A stretch of DNA of 64,000 bases from contig NZ_JAFMYV010000001.1 in assembly GCF_017353185.1 (NCBI RefSeq), positions 854,201 through 918,200 on the forward strand, in the 5' to 3' direction. Below, piece by piece: positions 1 to 9,700 of the stretch (within the stretch, counting starts at the first letter, position 1; each line of letters opens with the position of its first letter). The stretch comes from Fibrella rubiginis (GTDB lineage: Bacteria; Bacteroidota; Bacteroidia; Cytophagales; Spirosomataceae). A model generated the notes under the pieces. It saw nothing but the letters and a program-made list of their open reading frames with translations. It made no database searches and had not been told where the DNA came from. The position numbers and the translations under genes were made by a program.

Positions 1-1238
1 TCTACAAGCAGGAGAGCGACCGCACCGTTTTGTCTACGCTCTACCTGCTGAACCTGCTGGTTGGCCTGTTCATTTTTGCGGCGGTGCAGGTTTCCACGCC
101 AGCCATTGCGGCTTTCTACAACCAACCCAAGCTAGACAGGGTATTACACCTGTCGTCGATCTATTTTCTGATTGTTTATTTTGGGCAGATATACCTGTTT
201 TTGATGGAGAAGGAACTGCGGTTCCGCTCCATTGCCAGCATCGAAATTATTGGGGCTGTAGTGGGAACAATCACCACCGTATCACTCGCCTACAGTGGCT
301 ACCACGAACTGTCGCTCATAATTGGGCAATTGGTAATGCAGGCCGTGAAAACCAGCCTACAGATCATGGTGGGGCGGGGGTTATTCAAACCGCTGCTTAA
401 GTTTTCACTCACCGAAGCCAAAGATCACCTGCGTTTTGGCCTATATAATTTAGGCGACGGACTGCTTGGCTTTGTGCAGTCTAATTCTGATAATATATTG
501 ATTGGCAAGATGTTAGGCGTGGAGATGCTGGGTTATTATACTATTGCCTACCAGTTAGCCATTTTCCCAATCACCAAGCTGAACCCCATTATTTTGCAGG
601 TGGCCTATCCCATTCTGGCCAAAATGCAGGGTAACAACGCCGAACTGAAACGGGCATACCTGAAAATCCTCGACATACTCAGTTACTGCAACATGCCCCT
701 GCTGGCAGGCCTGTTCGTGACCGCCGAAAGTGTGGTGCCGCTGGTGTATGGCCCCGGTTGGGAAAAAACGATTGAGCTTATCCGCATTTTCGTGTTTGTG
801 GGCTTGTTTATGTGTCTCAGCCACCCGCTCTTCACGCTGGCATTTACCAAGGGTAAACCCAACCTGCTGTTCTACCTGAACCTGGTAACACTGGTGGTGA
901 AAATCCCACTGGTTTATTTCCTGGGGCAGTATTATGGAGTTATCGGCATTGCCACGGCTTTCCTGCTGGCTACCTTATTCAACCTGTTGGCCAACTTCGC
1001 CATTGTACATTTCCTCATTGGCGACTTCATGGGCATTTTCCTGAAAAATATTGTTCGGCCCACCATTTTCTGCCTGCTTATGGTGGGTGCTGTTACGGCC
1101 TACAAAGCCCTGCTTGGGCACGATGGCCCCATCAACACCATCGCTGAAATCGCCCTTGGCGGGGCAATCTATGCCGGCCTCACGCTGACCTTCAAACTCT
1201 CTATCGAAGAGTTGAAAACCTACCGGGAAGCACTCTGA
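1..1238 (+). CDS. Polysaccharide flippase (Wzx/MOP family), 5' end cut off
   Basis: This is the C-terminal part, about 410 residues, of a multi-spanning inner-membrane protein of the MOP flippase superfamily. Such proteins turn lipid-linked sugar repeat units across the membrane for O-antigen or exopolysaccharide assembly. The frame is open to the left edge (first full codon at base 3), so the TTG at 30 is not the start. The segment reading STLYLLNLLVG, followed by many hydrophobic helices with short charged loops, fits the WzxC-like branch. The conserved central stretch DNILIGKMLGVEMLGYY is typical of the family. It points toward the minus-strand polysaccharide locus at 5,068-18,826 but lies on the other strand, so a shared pathway is inferred. 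Substrate unknown. Confidence 0.85.
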   Translation, partial: YKQESDRTVLSTLYLLNLLVGLFIFAAVQVSTPAIAAFYNQPKLDRVLHLSSIYFLIVYFGQIYLFLMEKELRFRSIASIEIIGAVVGTITTVSLAYSGYHELSLIIGQLVMQAVKTSLQIMVGRGLFKPLLKFSLTEAKDHLRFGLYNLGDGLLGFVQSNSDNILIGKMLGVEMLGYYTIAYQLAIFPITKLNPIILQVAYPILAKMQGNNAELKRAYLKILDILSYCNMPLLAGLFVTAESVVPLVYGPGWEKTIELIRIFVFVGLFMCLSHPLFTLAFTKGKPNLLFYLNLVTLVVKIPLVYFLGQYYGVIGIATAFLLATLFNLLANFAIVHFLIGDFMGIFLKNIVRPTIFCLLMVGAVTAYKALLGHDGPINTIAEIALGGAIYAGLTLTFKLSIEELKTYREAL

Positions 1239-1330
1239 TTGGCTGTAGCAGCCTGCTAGTCAATACCACTGCCCTCTCCTTCTAACATTTCGTTACCTGT
1301 GCCGGTTTGGTATCTATCTTAAAGTCAGGT

Positions 1331-2722
1331 ATGAATCAGGAGGAACGGTACGATGCTGTCATTATAGGGGCGGGGCAAGGCGGAAAGCCACTAGCCACGG
1401 CATTGGCTAAAAAAGGGTGGAAAACGGCTATCATCGAACGGAAATACGTTGGCGGTACCTGTATCAACTACGGTTGTACACCCACTAAAGCCCTGATTGC
1501 ATCCGCGCAGATGGCGTTCGAAGCCCGTCGGGCCGCAACGTATGGCGTAGACACGGGCCCCGTTCGGGTTGATTTCAAGGCAGTTAAGGCGCGCAAAAAT
1601 CGTATTGTCGACAACTTCCGACACAGTATTGAAACTGCTTTCGAGAAAACCGAAAACCTCACGTTGATTTACGGTGAAGCTCGTTTCATCGGCCACAAAA
1701 TGATTGAGGTTGTTCTCAATGACGGTGATAAGCAGACAGTTACGTCTGAAACGATTGTGATCGACTGTGGCACAAGCGCGAAAACACCACAGCTGCCGGG
1801 TCTGGACTCAGTGCCGTACCTGACATCGAAAACACTGCTTGAACTCGACGAACTACCCGCGCATCTGGTGGTTGTGGGTGGCGGCTATATCAGCGTTGAG
1901 TTCAGTCAGATGTACCGCCGTTTTGGGTCTGAGGTTACGCTTGTGGTGCGGGGCAAACAACTGCTGGACCGCGAGGACGAAGACATCGCCACTGAACTGA
2001 CCAGCATTCTGGAAGCTGAGGGCATTCATATTCACCTGAACAGCGAGGTGCAGGCCGTTCGTCAGGCGGGTGCCTACGCGCTGGAATTGACCGTGAAAAC
2101 AGGCGACAGCACCCAACTGCTAACCGGTTCGCACCTGTTGCTGGCTATTGGTATTACGCCAAATACCGCGGCGCTCAATCTTGAGGCAGCAGGGATAGTC
2201 GTTGATGAGCAAGGCTTTATATCGGTCAATGATAAGCTTGAGACGAGCCAGCCTGGCATCTACGCCCTCGGCGACATCAAAGGTGGTCCGGCGTTCACCC
2301 ATATAGCGTACGACGATTTTCGGATCCTTGAACAAAACCTGCTCAAAGGTGAATCGGCCACCATCACGGGGCGGCAGGTGCCCTATACCGTTTTCACCGA
2401 CCCGCAACTGGGCCGGATTGGCCTGTCGGAAGCAGATGCCAGAAAGCAGGGCCGGGCCGTGAAAGTAGGGCGGATGCCGATGACCTCCGTAGCCCGCGCT
2501 ATTGAAACCGACCACACGCTGGGGCTCATGAAGGTACTTGTTGATCCCGAAACGGACCTGATTGTGGGGGCGGCCATACTGGGTATGGAAGGCGGCGAGC
2601 TCATGTCGATGCTGCAGATTGCCATGCTGGGAGATCTGCCTTACCCGCGCCTTCGCGATGCAATTTTTGCCCATCCCACCCTGGCCGAATCGCTCAATAA
2701 TTTGTTTAGTAAGCTGGAGTAA
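1331..2722 (+). CDS. FAD-dependent pyridine nucleotide-disulfide oxidoreductase (mercuric reductase/lipoamide dehydrogenase-like)
   Basis: A 463-residue class I flavoprotein disulfide reductase. It has an N-terminal FAD-binding fingerprint (VIIGAGQGG, about residues 10-18) and a redox-active Cys pair in GGTCINYGCTPTK (Cys44 and Cys49). It also has an NAD(P)H-binding motif (VVVGGGYISVEF), a second FAD motif (YALGDIKGG) and a C-terminal dimer domain with the catalytic HPTLAE. The N-terminal heavy-metal domain and C-terminal Cys pair of true MerA are absent, so mercury reduction is unlikely. The ATG at 1331 is preferred over an in-frame TTG at 1307. It lies 53 bases before egtB on the same strand, so a role in low-molecular-weight thiol or thione redox is possible but only inferred from position. 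Confidence 0.85.
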   Translation: MNQEERYDAVIIGAGQGGKPLATALAKKGWKTAIIERKYVGGTCINYGCTPTKALIASAQMAFEARRAATYGVDTGPVRVDFKAVKARKNRIVDNFRHSIETAFEKTENLTLIYGEARFIGHKMIEVVLNDGDKQTVTSETIVIDCGTSAKTPQLPGLDSVPYLTSKTLLELDELPAHLVVVGGGYISVEFSQMYRRFGSEVTLVVRGKQLLDREDEDIATELTSILEAEGIHIHLNSEVQAVRQAGAYALELTVKTGDSTQLLTGSHLLLAIGITPNTAALNLEAAGIVVDEQGFISVNDKLETSQPGIYALGDIKGGPAFTHIAYDDFRILEQNLLKGESATITGRQVPYTVFTDPQLGRIGLSEADARKQGRAVKVGRMPMTSVARAIETDHTLGLMKVLVDPETDLIVGAAILGMEGGELMSMLQIAMLGDLPYPRLRDAIFAHPTLAESLNNLFSKLE

Positions 2723-2775
2723 GCGCACCCGGCAGCCATGCTTCGCGTTATCCAACACAACCTCACCCGTATTCA

Positions 2776-3948
2776 ATGCTGCTAACTGCTTTTCAGTCGG
2801 TACGAAATCATTCTGTTGCCCTCTGTGCGGCCCTTGAGCCCGAAGATTACGTCGTGCAGCCCACCGCCGATGTCAGTCCCCCGAAATGGCACCTGGCCCA
2901 TATCACCTGGTTTTGGGAGACGTTCGTGTTGGTGCCCCATATGCCCGGCTATCGCGTTTTTCACGACGATTTCAGTTACGTATTCAACAGTTATTACGAA
3001 ACCGTAGGCAAGCGGGTGCTGCGCACTCAACGGGGTAACCTCAGCCGACCTACCGTGGCCGACGTCTACCATTACCGCCGCTATGTAGATGAGCACATGA
3101 CCCGTTTTCTGGTCAATGACCCTACCGACAGCGACCTGCGCAACCTGATTGTGCTGGGCCTGAACCACGAGCAGCAACACCAGGAACTGCTGGTGACCGA
3201 TATCAAGTACATCCTGGGCCACAACCCGCTTCTGCCTGCGCTCGCGATGCCGGTTACGGAATACGTACCCAACCCCGTTTCGGCACCTATCACCGTACCT
3301 GAAGGTGTCTACGAAATTGGGTATCAGGGCGGCATGCCGGGCGAACCAAACCCGTTTTATTTCGACAATGAACTAGGCGTTCACAAGGTTTATCTGGCCA
3401 AAACTACCCTGGCAGGGCAGTTGGTAACCAATGCCGAATACCTCGAATTCATGGCGGCGGGTGGCTACCAGCACTTCGGCTACTGGCTGGCCGACGGCTG
3501 GGCGTGGGTGAATGCCAACGCCGTGCAGGCCCCGCTCTACTGGCATGACATCGATGGGCAATGGCACTACTATACCTTCGGCGGGCTGGTACCGATTGAC
3601 CCCGCCGCGCCCGTCTGCCACGTATCGCAGTACGAAGCCGACGCCTTTGCCCGCTGGCGGGGCACACGGCTACCGACCGAGTTTGAGTGGGAGGTAGCTG
3701 CCGGTTTAGCGCCCCTCAACTGGGGGCAGCGGTGGGAGTGGACCAACTCGGCCTACTTGCCTTATCCTGGTTTCGTGACGGCGGGTGGGGCAGTAGGCGA
3801 GTACAACGGTAAGTTTATGAGTAACCAATTGGTGTTACGGGGTGGTTCTGTGGCCACACCCGCCGGGCATAGCCGCCCCACGTATCGCAACTTTTTTCAA
3901 CCCGACAAACAATGGCAGTACACGGGAATCAGGCTCATTCAGGCCTAA
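2776..3948 (+). CDS. egtB: Ergothioneine sulfoxide synthase EgtB
   Basis: A non-heme iron enzyme that joins a thiol (cysteine or gamma-glutamylcysteine) to the imidazole C2 of hercynine using O2. The 390-residue protein has the family order: an N-terminal DinB-like four-helix domain carrying three iron-ligand histidines, then a C-terminal FGE-sulfatase fold. The candidate ligands are His42 (LAHITWF) and His131 and His135 (NHEQQHQEL). The FGE fold ends with VLRGGSVATPAGH and YTGIRLIQA, and lacks the Cys pair of true formylglycine-generating enzymes. The next gene is egtD and overlaps it by 37 bases, which supports the assignment. No egtA, egtC or egtE is nearby, so the sulfur donor cannot be read from the context. 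Start at ATG 2776. Confidence 0.92.
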   Translation: MLLTAFQSVRNHSVALCAALEPEDYVVQPTADVSPPKWHLAHITWFWETFVLVPHMPGYRVFHDDFSYVFNSYYETVGKRVLRTQRGNLSRPTVADVYHYRRYVDEHMTRFLVNDPTDSDLRNLIVLGLNHEQQHQELLVTDIKYILGHNPLLPALAMPVTEYVPNPVSAPITVPEGVYEIGYQGGMPGEPNPFYFDNELGVHKVYLAKTTLAGQLVTNAEYLEFMAAGGYQHFGYWLADGWAWVNANAVQAPLYWHDIDGQWHYYTFGGLVPIDPAAPVCHVSQYEADAFARWRGTRLPTEFEWEVAAGLAPLNWGQRWEWTNSAYLPYPGFVTAGGAVGEYNGKFMSNQLVLRGGSVATPAGHSRPTYRNFFQPDKQWQYTGIRLIQA

Positions 3949-4958
3949 ACGGTAGTCAACTCCATCCGGTGCTCGACGCGCCCACGGCCCATGAAACTGA
4001 AGCTCCCGACCTGGCCGACGCCGTATGGCGAGGTCTGACCCAGTCGCCGAAGCAACTGTCGTCGCGGTTTTTTTACGACGATGAAGGCAGCCGCCTGTTC
4101 AGCGAAATCATGCACCTGCCGGAATATTACCTGACGCGTTGCGAATACGAAATTCTGGACACCTACAAGACCGATTTGCTGACCCTGTTCAGTGCCGATA
4201 ACCGCCCGTTTGATCTGGTGGAACTCGGCGCGGGTGACGGCCTGAAAACCAAACTGCTGCTTAACCATTTCTGGAACGAGCAGGCCAACTTTACCTATAC
4301 TCCAGTCGATATTTCCAAAGCTGCCCTCGACGGTCTGGTTGCCGACATTACCCAGCAGTGGCCCACTATGGCCGTTAACCCGCAGCATGATGATTATTTC
4401 AACACCCTAAAACGACTGGGCGACCGGGCCAATACCGACGGAAACAACACCCGCCTGGTAGTGCTGTTTCTGGGGTCGAACATTGGTAATTTCTCGCCTA
4501 CTGAGGCCGTCGATTTTTACCGTCAGATAGCCCGCCACCTAAACCCCGGCGATCTGGTGCTGACGGGCTTTGACCTGCAGAAGCACCCCGCCATTATCCA
4601 CGCGGCCTATAACGACAGTCAGGGCCTGACGCGGGCGTTCAATCTCAACCTGCTCCGTCGGCTCAACCGCGAACTCGGTGCTGATTTTGACCTTGCCGCC
4701 TTCGATCATTACGAGACTTACAACCCTGAAAATGGCGAGGCCCGCAGCTACCTGGTGAGTGAGAAAGAGCAGTTGGTCAAGCTAGCCGCGCTGAACTTGT
4801 CGGTGCAGTTTAGTCCGGGCGAAGTAATCCATACCGAGGTATCGCGTAAGTTCAGCAGAGCAGGCGTCGAACACCTCGCCCAACAATCGGGATTTGCGTT
4901 AACAAATTGGTTTACAGACGGTAAAGCGTACTTCGCCGACGTAGTTTATCAGAAATAA
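3912..4958 (+). CDS. egtD: L-histidine N-alpha-methyltransferase EgtD
   Basis: SAM-dependent enzyme that trimethylates histidine to hercynine, the first step of ergothioneine synthesis. The 348-residue length is near the family norm of about 320. Family signatures are present: FFYDDEGSRLFSEI, then LPEYYLTRCEYEIL, a SAM-binding glycine motif ELGAGDGLKTK (about 105-114), and FLGSNIGNF in the middle. The start at ATG 3912 lies inside the end of egtB; a GTG at 3969 is a possible shorter start. The 37-base overlap with egtB implies co-transcription and probably coupled translation. With EgtB it gives the two core steps of the pathway. Confidence 0.92.
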   Translation: MAVHGNQAHSGLNGSQLHPVLDAPTAHETEAPDLADAVWRGLTQSPKQLSSRFFYDDEGSRLFSEIMHLPEYYLTRCEYEILDTYKTDLLTLFSADNRPFDLVELGAGDGLKTKLLLNHFWNEQANFTYTPVDISKAALDGLVADITQQWPTMAVNPQHDDYFNTLKRLGDRANTDGNNTRLVVLFLGSNIGNFSPTEAVDFYRQIARHLNPGDLVLTGFDLQKHPAIIHAAYNDSQGLTRAFNLNLLRRLNRELGADFDLAAFDHYETYNPENGEARSYLVSEKEQLVKLAALNLSVQFSPGEVIHTEVSRKFSRAGVEHLAQQSGFALTNWFTDGKAYFADVVYQK

Positions 4959-5067
4959 GGGTTCTCTGATCGTTACTTAAGGGGCACGGCCTCCTGCGTT
5001 GGTACCGGAATGCTGCGTAAATTCCGTGTCCAGGAGAATAAAACAATAGACCGTAACGGTCTGACGG

Positions 5068-6714
5068 TCAAAGCGTAGCAACTACTTCATTGCTCTTCTG
5101 ATAGCCAATTCGCTGTGCGAGACAACTAATTTTAGTGGCTGGAGCTACCACAAAAGGGCCGGTGTATACCCGCCAGCCGGTGGTTTCGTTGCCGATCCGA
5201 TAGCCGATTGATGCCCCTTCGGTGGGGCATTGAATCTGCAACCGCCCGTTTACCCGCGCCAGGGTAGGGTCGGCAGTAATGGGTGGCTTGTCGGCGCCGT
5301 GCCACCACTGTCTGATCAATTCTTTTTCGGGTATTGCACCAAAATCGGGTACAGTGTGCTGCCACTGCGCAAAGGCTTGCTGTAGCCGCTTCAACTGCGG
5401 AGCGAAGGCGGCATCGGCTGCCAGATTATGCAGCTGATAAGGGTCTGTTTTGAGGTCGTATAACTCTTCGGCAGGTTTGGTGGGTCGAAACCACTGCATC
5501 TGAACCGTATTGAGCCGACCTTCGTCCCGAAGCCGCAATAGCTCGGCCATCATGGGCTGCTGCTTGCGGTAGTCAAGATCCTGATACAGCGGTTTTTCGG
5601 GTAGAAAGTTGCGGATGTATTCATACCGCCCATCATGAACGGCCCGTACCCGGTCATATTCCGTGTCCATCCGGTCGCGCGCCGCAAATACGTAGCGGCG
5701 GGGTGGGTTGCCCGATGTACCTCCGTTTTTAGCGAAAAGAGCTTGTCCCTGCATTTGCTTCGGGGTAGGCAATCCCGCCAGGGTCAGCACCGTTGGGGCC
5801 AGGTCTATCATAGAAACAAGGTCGCTCCGGGTGGTTCCGGCATTTTTCCTGTTCGGAAAACGCACCAGGAGCGGCACCCGAAGACCCCGGTCATAGAGTT
5901 CACGCTTCACAAACGGAAGCCCGTCGCCGTGGTCCGACCAGAAAAAGATGATGGTATTGGCCAACAGACCATTTTCTTCCAGCTCTTTTAACATAGTACC
6001 CACCCAACTATCCATGTCGGCAATGTTACTGAAATGACGAGCCATGTCCTGCCGAACGGTCTTAGTATCAGGATAATAGGCTGGTATCTGGATACGATCA
6101 GGGCTAACGCGCAGGGGTAGTTTGGCCCGCGCCCATACCTGCGATTCGTGAGTAACGATGTTGTTAAAAACGGCAAAAAATGGTTGCCCGTCGGCCCTGT
6201 TTTTCCAGTGTGCCCGTGGGCTGGTTTCGTCCCAAACGGTAGGCGGCGCGTCGAACTGGTAATCTGTTTTCTCGTTATTTGTGCAATAGTAGCCGTTGGC
6301 CCGCAGGTATTCGGGAAAAGCCCGCACAGCCGGGGGCGGCACAATGGAATAGGCTCTAGGTAAGCCTGTTTTCTCCGGAAATGTGTTGGCCAGCGTGCGC
6401 ATATTGTGTCCGCCGGTGGCCGTCTGATACATACCCGTGATAATGGCGTTGCGACTAGGTGCACACACGCCCGCGGTGCAGAAGGCATTGGTAAACCGCA
6501 CCCCTTCGCGAGCGAGCCTGTCCAGATTAGGTGTGGGCACGGTGCTGTCTCCGTAGCAGCCCAGATGAGGCGACATGTCTTCGCACGACAACCAGAGCAT
6601 GTTTGGTCGCTGTGCCACATCAGCCACTGGTTGATCTGGCAGCGTTGGTTGCCAGCGAAGTGCTAACATCCCAATTATGATGCAGGCAGAAAGAAGAAAC
6701 CGGAGCGTTGTCAT
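5068..6714 (-). CDS. Exported sulfatase (type I, Cys-type)
   Basis: A 548-residue alkaline-phosphatase-fold sulfatase that would cleave sulfate esters or N-sulfates from a sugar. An N-terminal hydrophobic segment suggests export. The metal site is seen in NMLWLSCEDMSPHLGCYGD, and the sulfatase signature is CAPSR with Cys84, the residue converted to formylglycine. FFWSDHGDG carries further metal ligands, and PAEELYDLKTDPYQLHNLA is the usual C-terminal motif. It resembles the N-sulfoglucosamine sulfohydrolase-like group; the substrate is not provable. It lies 30 bases downstream of the NRPS gene, at the end of the polysaccharide locus. Its activation needs a formylglycine-generating enzyme; a candidate is encoded at 34,000-34,977. 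Confidence 0.88.
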   Translation of the reverse strand: MTTLRFLLSACIIIGMLALRWQPTLPDQPVADVAQRPNMLWLSCEDMSPHLGCYGDSTVPTPNLDRLAREGVRFTNAFCTAGVCAPSRNAIITGMYQTATGGHNMRTLANTFPEKTGLPRAYSIVPPPAVRAFPEYLRANGYYCTNNEKTDYQFDAPPTVWDETSPRAHWKNRADGQPFFAVFNNIVTHESQVWARAKLPLRVSPDRIQIPAYYPDTKTVRQDMARHFSNIADMDSWVGTMLKELEENGLLANTIIFFWSDHGDGLPFVKRELYDRGLRVPLLVRFPNRKNAGTTRSDLVSMIDLAPTVLTLAGLPTPKQMQGQALFAKNGGTSGNPPRRYVFAARDRMDTEYDRVRAVHDGRYEYIRNFLPEKPLYQDLDYRKQQPMMAELLRLRDEGRLNTVQMQWFRPTKPAEELYDLKTDPYQLHNLAADAAFAPQLKRLQQAFAQWQHTVPDFGAIPEKELIRQWWHGADKPPITADPTLARVNGRLQIQCPTEGASIGYRIGNETTGWRVYTGPFVVAPATKISCLAQRIGYQKSNEVVATL

Positions 6715-6744
6715 ACAACCACAAAACCGCTCCTGCCGGGTGGC

Positions 6745-9700
6745 CTACTGTCGATCGAGTACTGCCTGGAGCTTGTCGGCAAATACCTTGTCGTTGGGCG
6801 GAGCGAAAATGTAGCTGTGTTCGCCGGGCACGTTGTGAACGTGGACTCCCTTGCGGGCAAAATCGCGCCAGCCGTAGAAGTCATAATCTTCCATGAAAAA
6901 CGTCTGCACCGTAGCGCGGAAGAGGTGAACTTCCAGGTCGGCGGGGAGCAGTTGAAATTCTTCGAGGGCCAGGTCGTTGATGGCTTCGATACGGAATGTG
7001 GTGTCGAAAATGGCCTCCTGCTGCTGCTGCTGACCAAATTTCAGTTGCCAGTAGGCCTGAATCAACGTTCGGGCCAGTATTTGATCCAGGCGTTTGCCCG
7101 GTTTTAGCTGCCAGTATTTTTTGATCAGCCGACGATCAATCGACTCCATCTTATAGGCAACACCCTGTCCCCGGTGTTTCCTGATCAGGCGCAGGGTGTG
7201 CCCTACTTTGTTCAGGAAAAGACCTAGCCCCTGCGCTTTGCGTTGCCACCACGGATTGCTCCGACCGGCGTCGTAGGCGTAGGCATCGAACAGGGCAACC
7301 AGGCCTACGGGTCGACCCTGCTCCTGCAACTGCCGCGCCATTTCGAAGGCAACAATACCCCCAAAGGAGAACCCGCTGAGCAGGTATGGCCCGGTTGGAT
7401 TGTGCATTACAATCTCGGCAACGTATGCCTCGGCCATTTCGGTGATACTCCGAAACGGTTCATCAACACCATTTAGCCCGCGCGCCTGCAGGCCGTAAAC
7501 AGGCTGGTCTGGGTGAAGATTGTTAGCTACTGCATTGAACAACAGTACGTTGAGGCCAGCACCGTGCACAATGTAGAGTGGGTCACGCGTGCCGCCGGGT
7601 TTGATGGGTACCAGCGATCCCCACGACACAGGTTTGGCATTTTCGTGGATCAACCCGGCCATTTGCCGCACAGTGGGGTACTCAAACAGGGTGGCGAGGG
7701 GTAGTCGGCGTCCGGTCTGTTTTTCCAGTCGCGTCATCACCTGCACGGCAATCATGGAGTGCCCGCCGAGTTCAAAGAAATTGTCGTCGACACCCACCTG
7801 CGGCATGCCCAGCACATCGGCCCACAGTGATGCCAGCAGTATCTCTTCGGGCGTGGTAGGCGCGTCGTGCTGATCTGTTTCGGTGGCGTGGGGGGTTGGC
7901 GCGGGCAGGGCCTTTCGGTCTATTTTGCCATTGGCCGTGATCGGAAAACGCGGTAGCACCACCACATCGGTGGGCACCATGTAGTCGGGCAGGCGTTGGG
8001 CGGCCTGCTTTTTCCACTGCCGGATCTGCTCACCCGATACGGTGGGCGTGGGTGCATACGGCTCGTTAACAAACGCACGGGCATCGGCCTGAGTCAGGTT
8101 CAGCGCAATGGGTGGCGGCGGGAGGACAGGACCCAGTGAGTGGGGTATAAAGACCGCCTCGAACCGATTGTCGGCCCCGTTACTGCACCAGCGCACATGC
8201 GTCTGATACCCCATCGACTCGCCCAGTGTCCAGCAGACATCAGGGTCAACACCCGGCTCAACGTGGGTAAGTTTAGCCCGCACCAGGTCCATGGATGTGG
8301 CTGGGTCGGTTATGTCGAGCAGAGTCAACAGCGCAAAATCCGGGGCATTGCGGTGATTGGGCATGCCCGTGATGCACACCACCTGCCCGGGATACTGCGC
8401 CAGCTCACGTTCCAGAACAGCCGCGGATGATCCTGCCGCTGTGGTCAATGTTTTCCAGTCAATCGTCTGATTAACAGATACTACCGATGGTGACGTGCCC
8501 ACGTAGAGCCACACATCGAAGTGGTATTTGGTGGTTTCGTTGATGGATTTTCCTTCCCGCAACTGTACATCAACCGCCGTGATAGCCGGGATGAGTTGAG
8601 GTAGCAGATAGAAAAATGCCGGGTCGGCCATCAACTCGTCGTCGATCCTGATTCGGCGTTCAACGGTGCGCTTAAAATCAGCAACCGACTGTTTTCCTGC
8701 CGAGCGGGGCAACTGATCCTGCGCGTGGTGCATGGTCTGCAACTGCTTGCTTTGCATGTCGCCCACAAATACGCAGCCGCCTGGTGCCGTAGCCATTACC
8801 GCCTGCTCAATAGCCCGGAGCAGGTATCGCCCATCGGGAAAATACTGCGCCACGCTGTGGATCAGCACCAGATCGAGGGATGCCTTTTCCACCAGCGAAT
8901 AATCGTCGGCAGAGGCCGTCTTGGCCGTCACGTGTGCCCAACGGTCGGGCTGCGTGGCTAGTTTCTGGTTTAGGTTGTCAATAGCCGGTTGGGCGTAGTC
9001 AGTCGCAATGTACCGGTCGGTGTCGTCGGCGAGGGCGAAAAGTAACTGTCCGGCCCCACTGCCAACCTCCAGTACCCGCCGCGCCTGCAACGCCCGCAAC
9101 CGCTTGATCGACTGCCCCAGCCATTCGTCAGCCTGCTGCTGAATATCGGTTTGGTTTGTGAGTTGTTTGGCAATAGCCACGTCCAGATCGGCAGATTGCC
9201 CCTGTTCACCGGGACCCATCTGATCGGTGGCGCGGGTGTAGATCACATCCCAGCGTTGGTGCCAGTCGGTACCGTCCGTATCGGTTTGAGCGAGTTCAGG
9301 CACCACATAAGCCACCAGGCGCTGATCGTTTTCGCGGTCTTCGCGGGCCATCACCACGGCTTCTTTGATACCGTCAATACCGACCAGTGTATGCTCAACC
9401 TCGCCAAGTTCAATACGGAAGCCCCTGATCTTCACCTGTTGATCAATCCGCCCCATGTAGACGATATCACCATCGGGCAGCTTCCGCGCCAGGTCGCCGG
9501 TGCGGTAGAGCTTATAGTCGGTTAAATAGGCGGGCTGTTTGGCCTCGCCCACCGCATGTCCGTTCAGTTTGCCCTTTGGAGCTACTATAAACGGATTATC
9601 GATGAATTTTTCGGCCGTCAGTTCGGGCTGATTCAGGTAATGTCCCGATACCCCTTCACCCGCAATGCACAACTCCCCTGCCTCGCCGGGTTGAGCCAGT

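Noticed and set aside
1307..2722. Mercuric reductase
   Set aside because: The Cys pair motif fits, but the N-terminal metal domain and the C-terminal Cys pair are absent and no mer genes are nearby.
2776..3948. Sulfatase-modifying enzyme (from the FGE fold)
   Set aside because: Iron-ligand histidines in the DinB part, lack of the FGE Cys pair and the egtD neighbour show it is EgtB.
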